From Methanoregulaceae archaeon (GTDB taxonomy: Bacteria; Armatimonadota; Fimbriimonadia; Fimbriimonadales; Fimbriimonadaceae), in contig JADZEW010000026.1 in NCBI GenBank assembly GCA_020850325.1, positions 186,001 through 250,000 on the forward strand: a stretch of 64,000 nt of DNA, given 5' to 3'. Shown here piece after piece: positions 8,304 to 15,840 of this stretch. Position numbers and translations under genes: made by a program. The notes under the pieces were generated by a model. That model made no database searches, was not told the origin of the DNA, and worked only from the letters and a program-made list of their open reading frames with translations. Position 1 is the first letter of the stretch, and each line of letters begins with the position of its first letter.

Positions 8304-8756
8304 CTAATCGGCCTCGGCCTGTGCTTTCAGAAATGCGGTCCGATCCTCCAAGAACCGACGCATGTACCGCGTGAGAATGAGCCGCTCCGCCAGCCGACCC
8401 AACAACCCGAGCGGCGCATCAAACTCCAGCTCGTCGGTCATCCGCGTCCCCTCGGGAATCGCCTCGAACCGGTGCACGTGACGCATCCGCTTGAATGCGC
8501 CTCGCACCATCTCATCGGCGAACAACCAGGGCCGGTCGAACTCGGTCACGACCACCGTCAGTTCCTGCCAAACGCCAAAGTGCCGAGCCCGCCACGTCAC
8601 CGATTCGCCCATGCTGATCAACCCAGAAGTCACCCCAGCGATGGCTCGTTCCCCCGTCGACGACGAACCTTCCTGGTGGAGATCCACATCCCGCATCAGA
8701 TCAAACACCCGCTCGGGCGGAGCATGGATGATCGTCGTCAGCAGGATGCGCGCCAC
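8304..8756 (-). CDS. SRPBCC (START/Coq10-like) family protein
   Basis: A 150-residue single-domain protein of the SRPBCC fold, which binds small hydrophobic ligands. It begins IHAPPERVFDLMRDVDLHQ, the usual first strand and helix of polyketide cyclase/Coq10-type proteins. The middle holds GESVTWRARHFGVWQELTVV and FADEMVRGAFKRMRHVHRFE, and the long C-terminal helix spans LGRLAERLILTRYMRRFLED. It starts with GTG at 8756, sharing one base with the TAG stop of the acyl-CoA dehydrogenase gene (TAGTG). Translation of the two is therefore probably coupled. The ligand is unknown; co-expression with a dehydrogenase of acyl-CoAs suggests a lipid-related role. Confidence 0.88.
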   Translation of the reverse strand: MARILLTTIIHAPPERVFDLMRDVDLHQEGSSSTGERAIAGVTSGLISMGESVTWRARHFGVWQELTVVVTEFDRPWLFADEMVRGAFKRMRHVHRFEAIPEGTRMTDELEFDAPLGLLGRLAERLILTRYMRRFLEDRTAFLKAQAEAD

Positions 8757-9946
8757 TAGCTAAACGGCCACGTCGGTAACATCCGAGCGAGCGGTTTGTC
8801 GCTGCGGTAGCCGAGCTCGTACTCCGCCTGCATGATCGTGTGGATCTCGTGGGTGCCTTCGTAGATCATCGCGCCGCGAGAGTTGCGGAAGTAACGCTCC
8901 ACTGGGAACTCGTCGCAGAAGCCGTAGGCGCCGTGGATCTCGACCGCCTTGTTGGCGGCATCGAAAGCGGCCGCGCAGTTCGTCCACTTCGCCATCGAGC
9001 ACTCGCGCGTGTGGCGCTGGCCGGTGTTCTTCATCCAGCCCACCTTGTAGTACAGCAGGCGACCGATCTCGCGCCCTTGCGCCATGCTCGCGATCATCTG
9101 CTGTACCAGCTGCTTCTTGCCGATGGGCTCGCCCTGCACGGTGCGGTCGTTGGCGTAGGGCACACAAGCGTCAAGACAGGCGGTGATGATGCCCACCGCA
9201 CCTGAGGCGACCGTGTAGCGGCCGTGGTCTAGGGCAGACATGGCAACCTTGAAGCCGTCGCCTTCCTCACCGATCATGCAATCGGCGGGAACGCGCATAT
9301 CCTCGAAGAAGATCTCACCCGTGTTTCCGGCGCGCACACCGAGCTTGCCGTGGATGGCTCGGCTGCTGAATCCTGGGGTGTTGCGGTTGACGATGAACGC
9401 CGCGTAGGGCGCCTTTGCTTGGGTCTCGGTAAGGCGCGTGATCACTAAGAACTGGTCGGCATAGTCGGCAAGCGAGATCCACGTCTTCTGTCCGTTCAGG
9501 ACGTAGCTATCGCCGTCCTTTCGGGCGGTGGTCTTCAGATTGGAGGCATCGGATCCGGCGTTCGGCTCAGTGAGGGCAAACGCGCCGATCAGCTTCCCGG
9601 TGGCGAGGCTCGGCAGCCAGCGCTGCTTCTGCTCTTCCGTGCCCCACTGCATCAGCGTGAGGCTGTGAAGGCCGCTGTGGACGGACATGACGACCCGCGC
9701 CGTGCTGTCGGCGCGCTCGAGCTCTTCGCAAACGATGCCGAGGCTGATGTAGTCCGTATCGCTGCCGCCGTACTTGGCGGGAATCGAGATGCCGAGCATG
9801 CCGGCGTCGCCCATCTTCTCGAGGGTGGCTCGGTCGCTTCGGGCCTCGCGATCACGCTCGCGAAGGTCGGGAACGATTTCGGTTTGCCCGAACTTGTGGG
9901 CAGACTCGCGAATCAACTCGTGCTCGGCGCTGAGGGAGAAGTCCAT
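8756..9946 (-). CDS. Acyl-CoA dehydrogenase
   Basis: A flavin enzyme that introduces a trans-2,3 double bond into acyl-CoA thioesters, passing electrons to electron-transfer flavoprotein. The 396-residue product has the full family layout: an N-terminal helical domain, the signature FALTEPNAGSDASNLKT, the FAD-binding beta domain with GQKTWISLADYADQFLVI, a glutaryl-CoA-dehydrogenase-like C-terminal domain with YGFCDEFPVERYFRNSRGAM and the catalytic-region IYEGTHEIHTIM. The start is ATG 9946, with TAAACT 8 nt upstream and no Shine-Dalgarno. The longer frame to 10099 runs through hairpins and is not protein-like. The substrate chain length is not decidable. It is coupled to the downstream SRPBCC gene by the TAGTG overlap. 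Confidence 0.94.
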   Translation of the reverse strand: MDFSLSAEHELIRESAHKFGQTEIVPDLRERDREARSDRATLEKMGDAGMLGISIPAKYGGSDTDYISLGIVCEELERADSTARVVMSVHSGLHSLTLMQWGTEEQKQRWLPSLATGKLIGAFALTEPNAGSDASNLKTTARKDGDSYVLNGQKTWISLADYADQFLVITRLTETQAKAPYAAFIVNRNTPGFSSRAIHGKLGVRAGNTGEIFFEDMRVPADCMIGEEGDGFKVAMSALDHGRYTVASGAVGIITACLDACVPYANDRTVQGEPIGKKQLVQQMIASMAQGREIGRLLYYKVGWMKNTGQRHTRECSMAKWTNCAAAFDAANKAVEIHGAYGFCDEFPVERYFRNSRGAMIYEGTHEIHTIMQAEYELGYRSDKPLARMLPTWPFS

Positions 9947-9954
9947 CGCCCTAG

Positions 9955-9960
9955 AGTTTA
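9955..9960 (-). promoter_or_regulatory. -10 hexamer of a leaderless acyl-CoA dehydrogenase transcript
   Basis: TAAACT on the minus strand lies 8 nt before the ATG at 9946, with no Shine-Dalgarno between. It belongs to the set of TANNNT elements at fixed distance from start codons in this window. Confidence 0.5.
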
Positions 9961-10011
9961 TCTCGCGCGGGTGGGTCTGTATATGCACGGATCGGAAACG
10001 CTCCGCTTCCA

Positions 10012-10120
10012 AAGGGGAGCTGGTCCCCCGCCGAGCGGGGGATCTGAGGGGTAGCTGTATCCTGGGCGACTTACAGCTACCCCTCCGCGCTGCGGGCACC
10101 TCCCCTTTCTGAAGGGGAGG
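10012..10120. repeat. Cluster of intergenic hairpins between pgk and acyl-CoA dehydrogenase
   Basis: Three perfect inverted repeats sit in 109 bp. CCCCCGC/GCGGGGG is at 10025-10041, a 13-bp stem AGGGGTAGCTGTA/TACAGCTACCCCT at 10047-10084, and a 9-bp stem CCTCCCCTT/AAGGGGAGG at 10099-10120. An AAAGGGGAG at 10012 could also pair with CTCCCCTTT at 10100. The hairpin nearest the pgk stop probably helps end pgk transcription. The rest resembles structured intergenic repeats of unknown function. Confidence 0.6.
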
Positions 10121-10130
10121 TCATCAAAAT

Positions 10131-11306
10131 CTACTTGTCCAGCAGGGCGGCGATCCCCGGCAGGACCTTCCCTTCCAAGAACTCCAAGCTCGCGCCGCCG
10201 CCGGTCGAGACGTGGCTCACGTCGTCCGAGAATCCAAACTTATCAATCGCCGCCGCTGAGTCACCTCCGCCGACGATAGTCGTGCCCTCAGCATCCGCCA
10301 GAGCCTGCGCCACCCCGCGGGTGCCCGCCTCGAAGGGCCCCATCTCGAACACGCCCATCGGACCGTTCCACACGATCGTGTGGGCGGCTCGCACGACCTC
10401 GCCAAATCGAGCGATCGATACGGGTCCGATGTCGAGACCGAGCATCCCCTCGGGAATCTCGCCTGATGGAACCACCGACGTCGAAGCGGTCGGCGAGACT
10501 TCTGACGCAATCACGACATCGGTCGGTAAGAGTAACTTTTCGCCATGATTCTTGAGCAGATCGGCCGCATAGGCGAGATTCGTCTCATCGAGAAGCGAGC
10601 CGCCGATTTGGCCACCCGCCGCCTTGATGAACGTGAAGGCCATGCCGCCGCCGATGATCAAGTGATCCACCTTTGGCAACAGACTGTCGATGACGGCGAT
10701 CTTGTCTTTCACCTTTGCGCCACCCAAGATAGCGACAAACGGGCGCGCCGGATCGGTCAGAGCTTTGCCGAGGTAAGCGAGCTCTTTCTCGATCAAGAAC
10801 CCGGCAACCGCGGGCAAGAGATGGGCTACCCCCTCCGTCGAGGCATGCGCTCGGTGAGCGGTGCCAAAGGCGTCATTGACATACGCCTGAGCCAGCGAGG
10901 CGAGCGAAGCAGCGAACGCGGGATCGTTCTTCTCTTCCTCGGCATGGAATCGGACGTTCTCCAGAAGAACCACTTGGCCAGGCTCCAAAGCCGCACATGC
11001 GGCAGCAACCTCTGGCCCGACGCAGTCCAGAAGCAACGGCACGGGCATCCCAAGCAGCTCGGTCAAGCGCGCCGCAACTGGCGCAAGCGAAAACTCAGGA
11101 GTGACGCCCTTCGGGCGACCGAGGTGGCTGCACAGAATGACCGATGCTCCGTTCTCGAGGAGGAAACGGATCGTGGGCAGCGCCTCCGTAATCCGCCGAT
11201 CATCGGTGATGACACCGTTTTCGAGCGGCACATTGAAGTCGCATCGGACGAGAGTCTTCACCCCCGACCACGAACGATCGCGCACAGTCTGCTTCTGGAA
11301 TGCCAT
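10131..11306 (-). CDS. pgk: Phosphoglycerate kinase
   Basis: A glycolytic and gluconeogenic enzyme that transfers phosphate between 1,3-bisphosphoglycerate and ADP. The product has 391 residues, typical of bacterial Pgk. Substrate-binding residues are in the N-terminal domain ([16 protein letters not shown], and the [12 protein letters not shown] signature). The nucleotide-binding domain has [36 protein letters not shown] and [13 protein letters not shown]. It stands alone between two transcription units. TAAAAT lies 6 nt before ATG 11306 with no Shine-Dalgarno, and a hairpin cluster follows the stop. Confidence 0.98.
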   Translation of the reverse strand: MAFQKQTVRDRSWSGVKTLVRCDFNVPLENGVITDDRRITEALPTIRFLLENGASVILCSHLGRPKGVTPEFSLAPVAARLTELLGMPVPLLLDCVGPEVAAACAALEPGQVVLLENVRFHAEEEKNDPAFAASLASLAQAYVNDAFGTAHRAHASTEGVAHLLPAVAGFLIEKELAYLGKALTDPARPFVAILGGAKVKDKIAVIDSLLPKVDHLIIGGGMAFTFIKAAGGQIGGSLLDETNLAYAADLLKNHGEKLLLPTDVVIASEVSPTASTSVVPSGEIPEGMLGLDIGPVSIARFGEVVRAAHTIVWNGPMGVFEMGPFEAGTRGVAQALADAEGTTIVGGGDSAAAIDKFGFSDDVSHVSTGGGASLEFLEGKVLPGIAALLDK

Positions 11307-11312
11307 GCCCGG

Positions 11313-11318
11313 ATTTTA
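11313..11318 (-). promoter_or_regulatory. -10 hexamer of a leaderless pgk transcript
   Basis: TAAAAT on the minus strand is separated from the pgk ATG by CCGGGC (6 nt). No Shine-Dalgarno is present. It lies in the short gap after the thioredoxin-like gene. Confidence 0.5.
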
Positions 11319-11329
11319 CCGACCGCGCC

Positions 11330-12553
11330 CTAAGGACTCTGGGCCCAGCGAAGTTGATATCCGTACTTCCAGTTCTGAGGAATCATGCGGTCGCTGCTGT
11401 TGGCGAGCGGGTTCAAGGTCGCATACGCGGCGATCTGCTGCTCGGGGGAACCCACATGAATGTTCTCCATCATGCGACCGACGCGGTGCGTGCCCAGCAT
11501 CGCCAGCTCAAACTTGGTGAACCGCGCTTCCTTGGTGTCGTAGTCTGCCAAGGCGAGCAGACGCCCCTTATACGTGTCTCGACACCATTCGCTGTCCGCG
11601 CGCATGTCGTAATGTGCAGTTATTCGTAGCGAAACCTTGTTGTTTTGAACCGCCACGACCTCCGACTCCATGCTTCCCCCTCGGATGTGGCTCTCCCACC
11701 AGGCGCTCTGTCCGGCCTGCATGTGGCTCAAAAGGACAATCCGGTTGAAGAGCGGCCCGGTGACTGAGGTCTTGGCCCCTGGAGTCAGTTTCGCGGGCAG
11801 CCAACCCCGCCACTCCGACGGCTTGAACCACAACCGATCCAGGTGATAGAACTTCGGATGCCGCTGGTCGAAGGTGGTCATTCCGGGAAAGGCATACCCG
11901 CGGCTCGAGATCCGCAGGTCGAGCGTTCCTGTCGGCTTCTTGAACGCATCCTGCTCCCACTTCAGGCGGTCGGCGTCGGTGAGTGTCCGGCTCAATCGAC
12001 GCTCGGCCGGCGACAGCCGTCGGTACGCGGCCACCGCTTCCTTGAGCGCTTGCAACGTAGCGTCCGCATCGGGATCCGGCCATCCTCGGTTCATCCGGCC
12101 TAAGTAACGGCCGGATGACGAGGCCACATAGATGCCCTGCTGAATCTGGTCGCGCATCAGGGTTGCCAACCACTTGCGCTCGAACCGCTCCCGGTCGGGA
12201 TGCTCGTTATAGTTGACGTCATCCACTGCGACGGGGATGAAATTCTCTCGGGCGTATTCGACGATGTCGGGGCGAGTCCAGACAAACTGCCTGGTTTTGA
12301 CTCCGTTCTGTCAGCAATGCCCTCGCGGATCGCCGAAGTACATCCACATGAGCAGCGGCTTGTCCTCACGCTGCCCGGCCTGCAGACCCTCGTAGATGGT
12401 CGAACGCCAGTCGAGACGCTGGAACGCCAGGTCTTCCGCCATCGGCGAGGCATGAGCCTTGACCGCGGCAAACGTCGCCGCCGTCAACTCGACCGGTGGC
12501 TTACGGTCCGCTCCCTGAACGGGAGCCAAAGCGAGCACCAATGCGAGGATCAT
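11330..12553 (-). CDS. Secreted thioredoxin-like protein with in-frame TGA (candidate selenoprotein)
   Basis: Read through the TGA at 12311-12313, this is a 407-residue exported protein. It has a signal peptide (MILALVLALAPVQGA), a thioredoxin-like domain around residues 60-120, and a long C-terminal region of unknown fold rich in Trp and His. The TGA is codon 81 and directly follows Cys80 (DPRGHC, TGA, QNGVKTRQFVW), at the place where thioredoxin-fold proteins carry the redox motif. The frame continues open to 11330, and strand KPLLMWMYF and strand ENFIPVAVDD of one domain lie on opposite sides of the TGA. A SECIS-like hairpin follows at 12274-12303. TGA is an ordinary stop elsewhere here. 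The start overlaps the upstream stop as ATGA, implying coupling. The alternative is a single nonsense mutation or base error; no sel genes are in the window. Confidence 0.65.
12274..12303 (-). promoter_or_regulatory. SECIS-like hairpin after the in-frame TGA
   Basis: On the minus strand an upper stem CCAGGC/GTCTGG (6 bp, one G-U) closes the 5-nt loop AGTTT. A lower stem GAGT/ACTC follows after a 5-nt bulge. The loop begins 22 nt after the TGA and has G at its second position. As I recall the bacterial SECIS model, it asks for a loop 16-37 nt from UGA with a G in its first two bases; this hairpin fits. A chance match is possible. Confidence 0.45.
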
Positions 12554-13266
12554 GGCAGCGGGCGGAACTCGGCGACGGCGTCGTTCACGGTGAGCTGAGC
12601 CTGCAAGACCTCGGCTTTCATGCGCGGGATACCGGTCAGCAACGTCACCGGAAGCTCGTTCAGGAGTTGCTTGACCTGGTTCCGGTTCAGGGCCAGCATG
12701 TGCTGCAGGGCGCTGATCAGTTCCTCGGTCTTGTGTCCACCGTTCGAGAGCAGCACCAGTTCGTACAAGTTGTCGTCATCACGCCGAGCGAACGCGATGT
12801 GCTTCGGCGTATGGCCGTCCTCGACCGAAATCGGCACCTCCCGGTTGCACCCTTCGCAAAGCAGCACCTCGGTCTTGGCGCTGTAGTAGTTGAGGAAATT
12901 GCAGAAGCCGCAACGAACCTGGCTGATCCCCAGCACTTGCCCATCGGGCGCGATCGGGATCATGCGGTAACAACCCTGGCACGCGAAGTCGTTGTGCGGC
13001 TGCTCGGTCAGTCGGTTCTTGTGCTGACAGTACGGGCACACAACCGCCACATTCGCGACCTTCTTGATCTGGGTGGCCTCGTAAATCGCATAGCCGATGC
13101 CAGCCACCCCCGCCAGCGCGAGGACCCCGGCGAGCCCAACGAGTGCGCCATCACCCCGGAAGATGAACAGGATCACCGCGATGGCCAAGGCGATGACGCC
13201 CCCAATCGCCGCCCCGAGGGCCCTCATTCCAAATTGTTCTACGACATCTGAACTTCGTTCAGGCAT
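12550..13266 (-). CDS. Membrane protein with two zinc-ribbon pairs
   Basis: The family is not recognised. The 238-residue product starts with two closely spaced hydrophobic segments (LGAAIGGVIALAIAVILFIF and ALVGLAGVLALAGVAGIGYA). Two rubredoxin-like cysteine knuckle pairs follow, CPYC with CQGC and CGFC with CEGC, so each pair could bind one zinc. The C-terminal half is charged and helical, presumably cytoplasmic. A good Shine-Dalgarno (AAAGGAG) precedes ATG 13266. The stop overlaps the start of the thioredoxin-like gene as ATGA (12550-12553), so the two proteins are probably made together. It follows the anti-sigma gene by about 60 nt and may belong to the same operon. Confidence 0.8.
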   Translation of the reverse strand: MPERSSDVVEQFGMRALGAAIGGVIALAIAVILFIFRGDGALVGLAGVLALAGVAGIGYAIYEATQIKKVANVAVVCPYCQHKNRLTEQPHNDFACQGCYRMIPIAPDGQVLGISQVRCGFCNFLNYYSAKTEVLLCEGCNREVPISVEDGHTPKHIAFARRDDDNLYELVLLSNGGHKTEELISALQHMLALNRNQVKQLLNELPVTLLTGIPRMKAEVLQAQLTVNDAVAEFRPLP

Positions 13267-13327
13267 GACCGACTCCTTTAGGGAATGAGACGGGCGCCGA
13301 AGCCCTCAAGCACCGCGAACCACCGGA

Positions 13328-14056
13328 CTAGCCGCCGGTTTGTTCGACGGCTGGCACGATGAGCACCGAGCCACGCGCTTGCTCCAGCGGCGTAAACCCG
13401 TACTCGCGGCCCAGATCGACAAGCATCTCCATTCCCGTTCTTTGAGTATAGGACACGTTGATCATGGGATTAGGCATTCCCGGCGCGATTTCGATCTTCA
13501 GCTTCGTGATGTCTCCGATCAGGTTGAGAACATCGACCAAACTGGCATCGGCGATCGACAGGTCGTGACGATGCTCCCAGGGCATGATCACGCGCTCGGT
13601 AGGCGGCGGAACCGTCGGCTGGCCCGAGGGGGATGTGGATTGAGCGGCTTGAGGGTCGTCTGGATTCACCTGCTCCGGCATACCCGCAGCCGGTGGACCC
13701 GGCGGATTCAGTTGTTCACCCTGGCTGGATGGGTCCGCTGGAGGTGGCGGTGGATTCAAGGACACCCACAGGAACGAGCCAAAAGCGATGACCGCAGTCG
13801 CCGAAAGAGCGGTAACCCAACCGAGCCGACGCGGAGCGGGAGACGGAGTGGCGCGCGGCACAAACTTGGGAATCACCGGCGTCGGGGCGACGACCGGCGG
13901 ACGGGCATGGCGCAATCCGCGCACCATCGCCATTCTCGACTCCAGTTCCGGCTTCCACTCCGGGAAGCGGCGCTCAAAGTCATCCGCCGCGGCTACATCG
14001 GCCGACTCGGCGATGGTCCACATGAGCTGGTCGATGTCGGCGGGGACGCGCTTCAT
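13328..14056 (-). CDS. Putative anti-sigma factor with C-terminal STN (secretin/TonB short) domain
   Basis: The gene directly follows an ECF sigma factor with a 4-bp ATGA overlap, the classic arrangement for its regulator. The N-terminal 75 residues are probably cytoplasmic (DQLMWTIAESADVAAADDFE resembles the short helical start of small zinc-less anti-sigma proteins). One transmembrane segment is at about residues 78-100 (LGWVTALSATAVIAFGSFLW). A Pro/Ser/Gln-rich linker follows to about residue 160. The C-terminal 75 residues (SIADASLVDVLNLIGDITKL to VLIVPA) have the beta-alpha-beta pattern of STN domains found at the N-termini of secretins and TonB receptors. This suggests a membrane-spanning regulator that senses an envelope signal. 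The anti-sigma role is inferred from position and topology. Confidence 0.7.
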   Translation of the reverse strand: MKRVPADIDQLMWTIAESADVAAADDFERRFPEWKPELESRMAMVRGLRHARPPVVAPTPVIPKFVPRATPSPAPRRLGWVTALSATAVIAFGSFLWVSLNPPPPPADPSSQGEQLNPPGPPAAGMPEQVNPDDPQAAQSTSPSGQPTVPPPTERVIMPWEHRHDLSIADASLVDVLNLIGDITKLKIEIAPGMPNPMINVSYTQRTGMEMLVDLGREYGFTPLEQARGSVLIVPAVEQTGG

Positions 14057-14715
14057 TCGCCCTCCTTCTCGTACAGCAATCGGAATCGCTCACGGGCTCG
14101 ATAGAGCCTCGTTTTCGCGGCATTGACGTTGCATCCCAGACTGTCCGCGATCTCCTGCAGCGAAAGCTCTTCCCAGTAGAAGAGGGTCAGCAAAGCCCGA
14201 TCCGCGGGGGCCATTTCGGCCATCACGGATTCAATGCGCGGGTCGGACGTGTCCTCTTCGATGGGCGCGGCGGCATGGTCGGCAGCATCTAGGTCGACGA
14301 GACGCGACTTGTACTTGACCCGCCGAGCCTGCTGGATGCTCCGATTGACGGAGATGCGGAAGAGCCAGGTGCTGAACTTCGAGCGCCGGTCGAACCGAGG
14401 CAAGTGGCGGTACACGAGGGTGAAGATCTCTTGCACCGCATCGGCGGCCTCGTCCGCATCGAGCAAGATGCCCCGCGAAATCGCAAACACCTTGTCGTAG
14501 TACTTGCCGTACAGTTGCTCGAACGCAGTCGCGTCGCCCACCAAGAAACGATCGACGAGGATCCCGTCCTCGTCGAAGGTTGCCTTGGATTTGTCGAAGA
14601 GCAACGACACCACGCTATTTTGGACGCAGGCGCGTGCTGAGTGGGTTACCCCGCCCAAAAGCAGGCCCTTGCGGCGTGACGGCAGGTTCGGGTAGTATTT
14701 CCCTTCGCGTCTCAC
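14053..14715 (-). CDS. ECF-type sigma-70 family RNA polymerase sigma factor
   Basis: A second alternative sigma factor. Region 2 is in FLVGDATAFEQLYGKYYDKV and ILLDADEAADAVQEIFTLVY, including FDRRSKFSTWLFRISVNRSI, which matches the DNA-melting part of region 2. Region 4 is in LPPADRALLTLFYWEEL-type sequence (here APADRALLTLFYWEELSLQE) and CNVNAAKTRLYRARERFRLL. The longest frame begins at GTG 14715, but no Shine-Dalgarno is present there. GTGs at 14613 and 14610 fit the domain better, and a CAAAAT hexamer lies 6 nt before 14610. The gene overlaps the putative anti-sigma gene by ATGA and is divergent from rpmB. Confidence 0.88.
   Translation of the reverse strand: MRREGKYYPNLPSRRKGLLLGGVTHSARACVQNSVVSLLFDKSKATFDEDGILVDRFLVGDATAFEQLYGKYYDKVFAISRGILLDADEAADAVQEIFTLVYRHLPRFDRRSKFSTWLFRISVNRSIQQARRVKYKSRLVDLDAADHAAAPIEEDTSDPRIESVMAEMAPADRALLTLFYWEELSLQEIADSLGCNVNAAKTRLYRARERFRLLYEKEGE
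14669..14698 (+). promoter_or_regulatory. Probable rpmB promoter
   Basis: TTGCGG (14669-14674) and TAGTAT (14693-14698) are 18 bp apart. The transcript would start near 14705, giving a short leader that contains a GGAG about 8 nt before the rpmB ATG. Confidence 0.4.
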
Positions 14716-14732
14716 CGACGTGGAGCACGACC

Positions 14733-15002
14733 ATGGCGAATATCTGTCAAGTCACCGGAAAGAAGGCGAACAACGCGAAGCACATTCGCCACCGCCACTC
14801 GGGCCAGTGGAAATTCCGCGCCCCGAAGAAGAATCGACTTCAGCTCGTTAACTTGAAGTCGGTGCGGGTCAAGACGGATCACGGCGTGGTTACCCTGCGC
14901 GTCGCCGCTTCGGTGCTGAAGAGCCCCGAGTTCAACGCGGTCATTTGCGGCCTGAAGCCGATTCCCAAGGCCTGGCTGAAGAAGCCGTCCTACGGCATCT
15001 GA
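14733..15002 (+). CDS. rpmB: 50S ribosomal protein L28
   Basis: A structural protein of the large ribosomal subunit. The N-terminus MANICQVTGKKANNAKHIRH carries the C-x-x-T-G-K signature of bacterial L28, followed by the basic RAPKKNRLQLVNLKSVRV segment and the C-terminal SVLKSPEFNAVICGL. At 89 residues it is slightly longer than the typical 62-80, with a C-terminal extension rich in Lys and Pro. The reading frame is open upstream to 14580, but the ATG at 14733 is the homologous start and has GGAG upstream. A strong rho-independent terminator follows within 50 nt, so it is a single-gene unit. Confidence 0.95.
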   Translation: MANICQVTGKKANNAKHIRHRHSGQWKFRAPKKNRLQLVNLKSVRVKTDHGVVTLRVAASVLKSPEFNAVICGLKPIPKAWLKKPSYGI

Positions 15003-15025
15003 GTTCAGCTTTCTAGCTTTCAAGA

Positions 15026-15050
15026 AGCCCGGCATTGGCCGGGTTTTTTT
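15026..15050 (+). terminator. Rho-independent terminator of rpmB
   Basis: CCCGGC/GCCGGG forms a 6-bp GC stem with a 4-nt loop, followed directly by seven T residues (15044-15050). Confidence 0.9.
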
Positions 15051-15095
15051 GTTGCTCTGGTCCTTAGCCTGGTGATTCGGAGGCGACGCACAAAC

Positions 15096-15248
15096 GGGGC
15101 TGTTGCATTGCGGCTTCAACGAGCAGAAACCTTCGTAGCCGCGGGATGGTACGTGCCCGCGCTGAGCCTAACTCGAAGCGCAGAGACGCCGGCACAATGG
15201 CATCCGGCGGCTACAAATGTGTTAAAGTTGGCACAACGCAACAGCCTC
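15096..15248 (-). repeat. Second full copy of the ~150-bp nested palindromic element
   Basis: This 153-bp copy matches the one at 7260-7410 in opposite orientation. Read on the minus strand it has GAGGCTGTTGCGTTGTGCC, then TTTGTAGCCGCCGGATGCCA, the inner right arm CATCCCGCGGCTACGAAG, and the outer end CAATGCAACAGCCCC. The inner arms here pair better than in the first copy (GTAGCCGC against GCGGCTAC). It fills most of the gap between the rpmB terminator and the lipoprotein gene at 15334. Confidence 0.8.
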
Positions 15249-15333
15249 AAAACATCGTCGCACCTCATGGGCCGTCCGTGAGTTGGCTTGTGTGGTCTCC
15301 AACATGTGTAGGGAAATCCGCTCAGGTGCTTCC

Positions 15334-15789
15334 TCACTGCCGCAATACCTCCTCGATCCGCACGCAGACGGGTTCGGGAAACACGCTCCGAAAACCGGAT
15401 GGGTTTGAGGAGATCTCGTCTCGAGAGAGAAAGTGGGTTACCTCGAACCGCTCGCGGTCCATGGCCTGAAGCCGAACGGCTCCTTCTTGCCCTTTGTCGC
15501 CCTTGATCTGGACCACGACCCAGACGTAATACTTGGGATAAGCCAATCCCGATTGGGTTGGTCCATCGCGCAGAAGCTGATAATCCAGGGCAGCGATCGG
15601 CTGGGCCGTAGTCGCGGCGAAGTAAGCCTCGAGATCGCGCCGCAAGAAACGATCGAATTCGGCCCGGGCAGGAACATTCGCGTCGATGTGCGATTCCCGG
15701 ACCCCTATGGAGGCACATCCTTGCAGTGCGCAACCAAGAGCCACAAGCAGCACGTGCGAGACCGGCCGGGACATCCGGGTTCCCTTCAT
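15334..15789 (-). CDS. Small lipoprotein of unknown function
   Basis: The family is not recognised. The N-terminus has a signal peptide ending in a lipobox (VALGCALQGC, Cys as the lipidated residue), so the mature protein is probably membrane-anchored outside the cytoplasm. The mature part of about 125 residues has a charged helical start (ARAEFDRFLRRDLEAYFAAT) and then a beta-rich stretch (YPKYYVWVVVQIKGDKGQEG), ending SVFPEPVCVRIEEVLRQ. ATG 15789 is chosen because TAACAT lies 6 nt upstream and no Shine-Dalgarno is present; ATG 15774 is an alternative. It lies downstream of other small envelope-protein genes on the same strand. Confidence 0.72.
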   Translation of the reverse strand: MKGTRMSRPVSHVLLVALGCALQGCASIGVRESHIDANVPARAEFDRFLRRDLEAYFAATTAQPIAALDYQLLRDGPTQSGLAYPKYYVWVVVQIKGDKGQEGAVRLQAMDRERFEVTHFLSRDEISSNPSGFRSVFPEPVCVRIEEVLRQ

Positions 15790-15795
15790 TCAACG

Positions 15796-15801
15796 ATGTT
15801 A
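15796..15801 (-). promoter_or_regulatory. -10 hexamer of a leaderless lipoprotein transcript
   Basis: TAACAT on the minus strand is 6 nt (CGTTGA) before ATG 15789, without a Shine-Dalgarno. Confidence 0.45.
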
Positions 15802-15840
15802 CTCACGCACCCGGTCCGGAAGGCACGCAATCGGCCCCCC

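Noticed and set aside
12311-12313. Genome-wide recoding of TGA (for example to Trp or Gly) as explanation of the in-frame TGA
   Set aside because: Several genes in the window use TGA as a working stop, such as the ATGA overlaps at 12550, 14053, 19729, 27674 and 60100.
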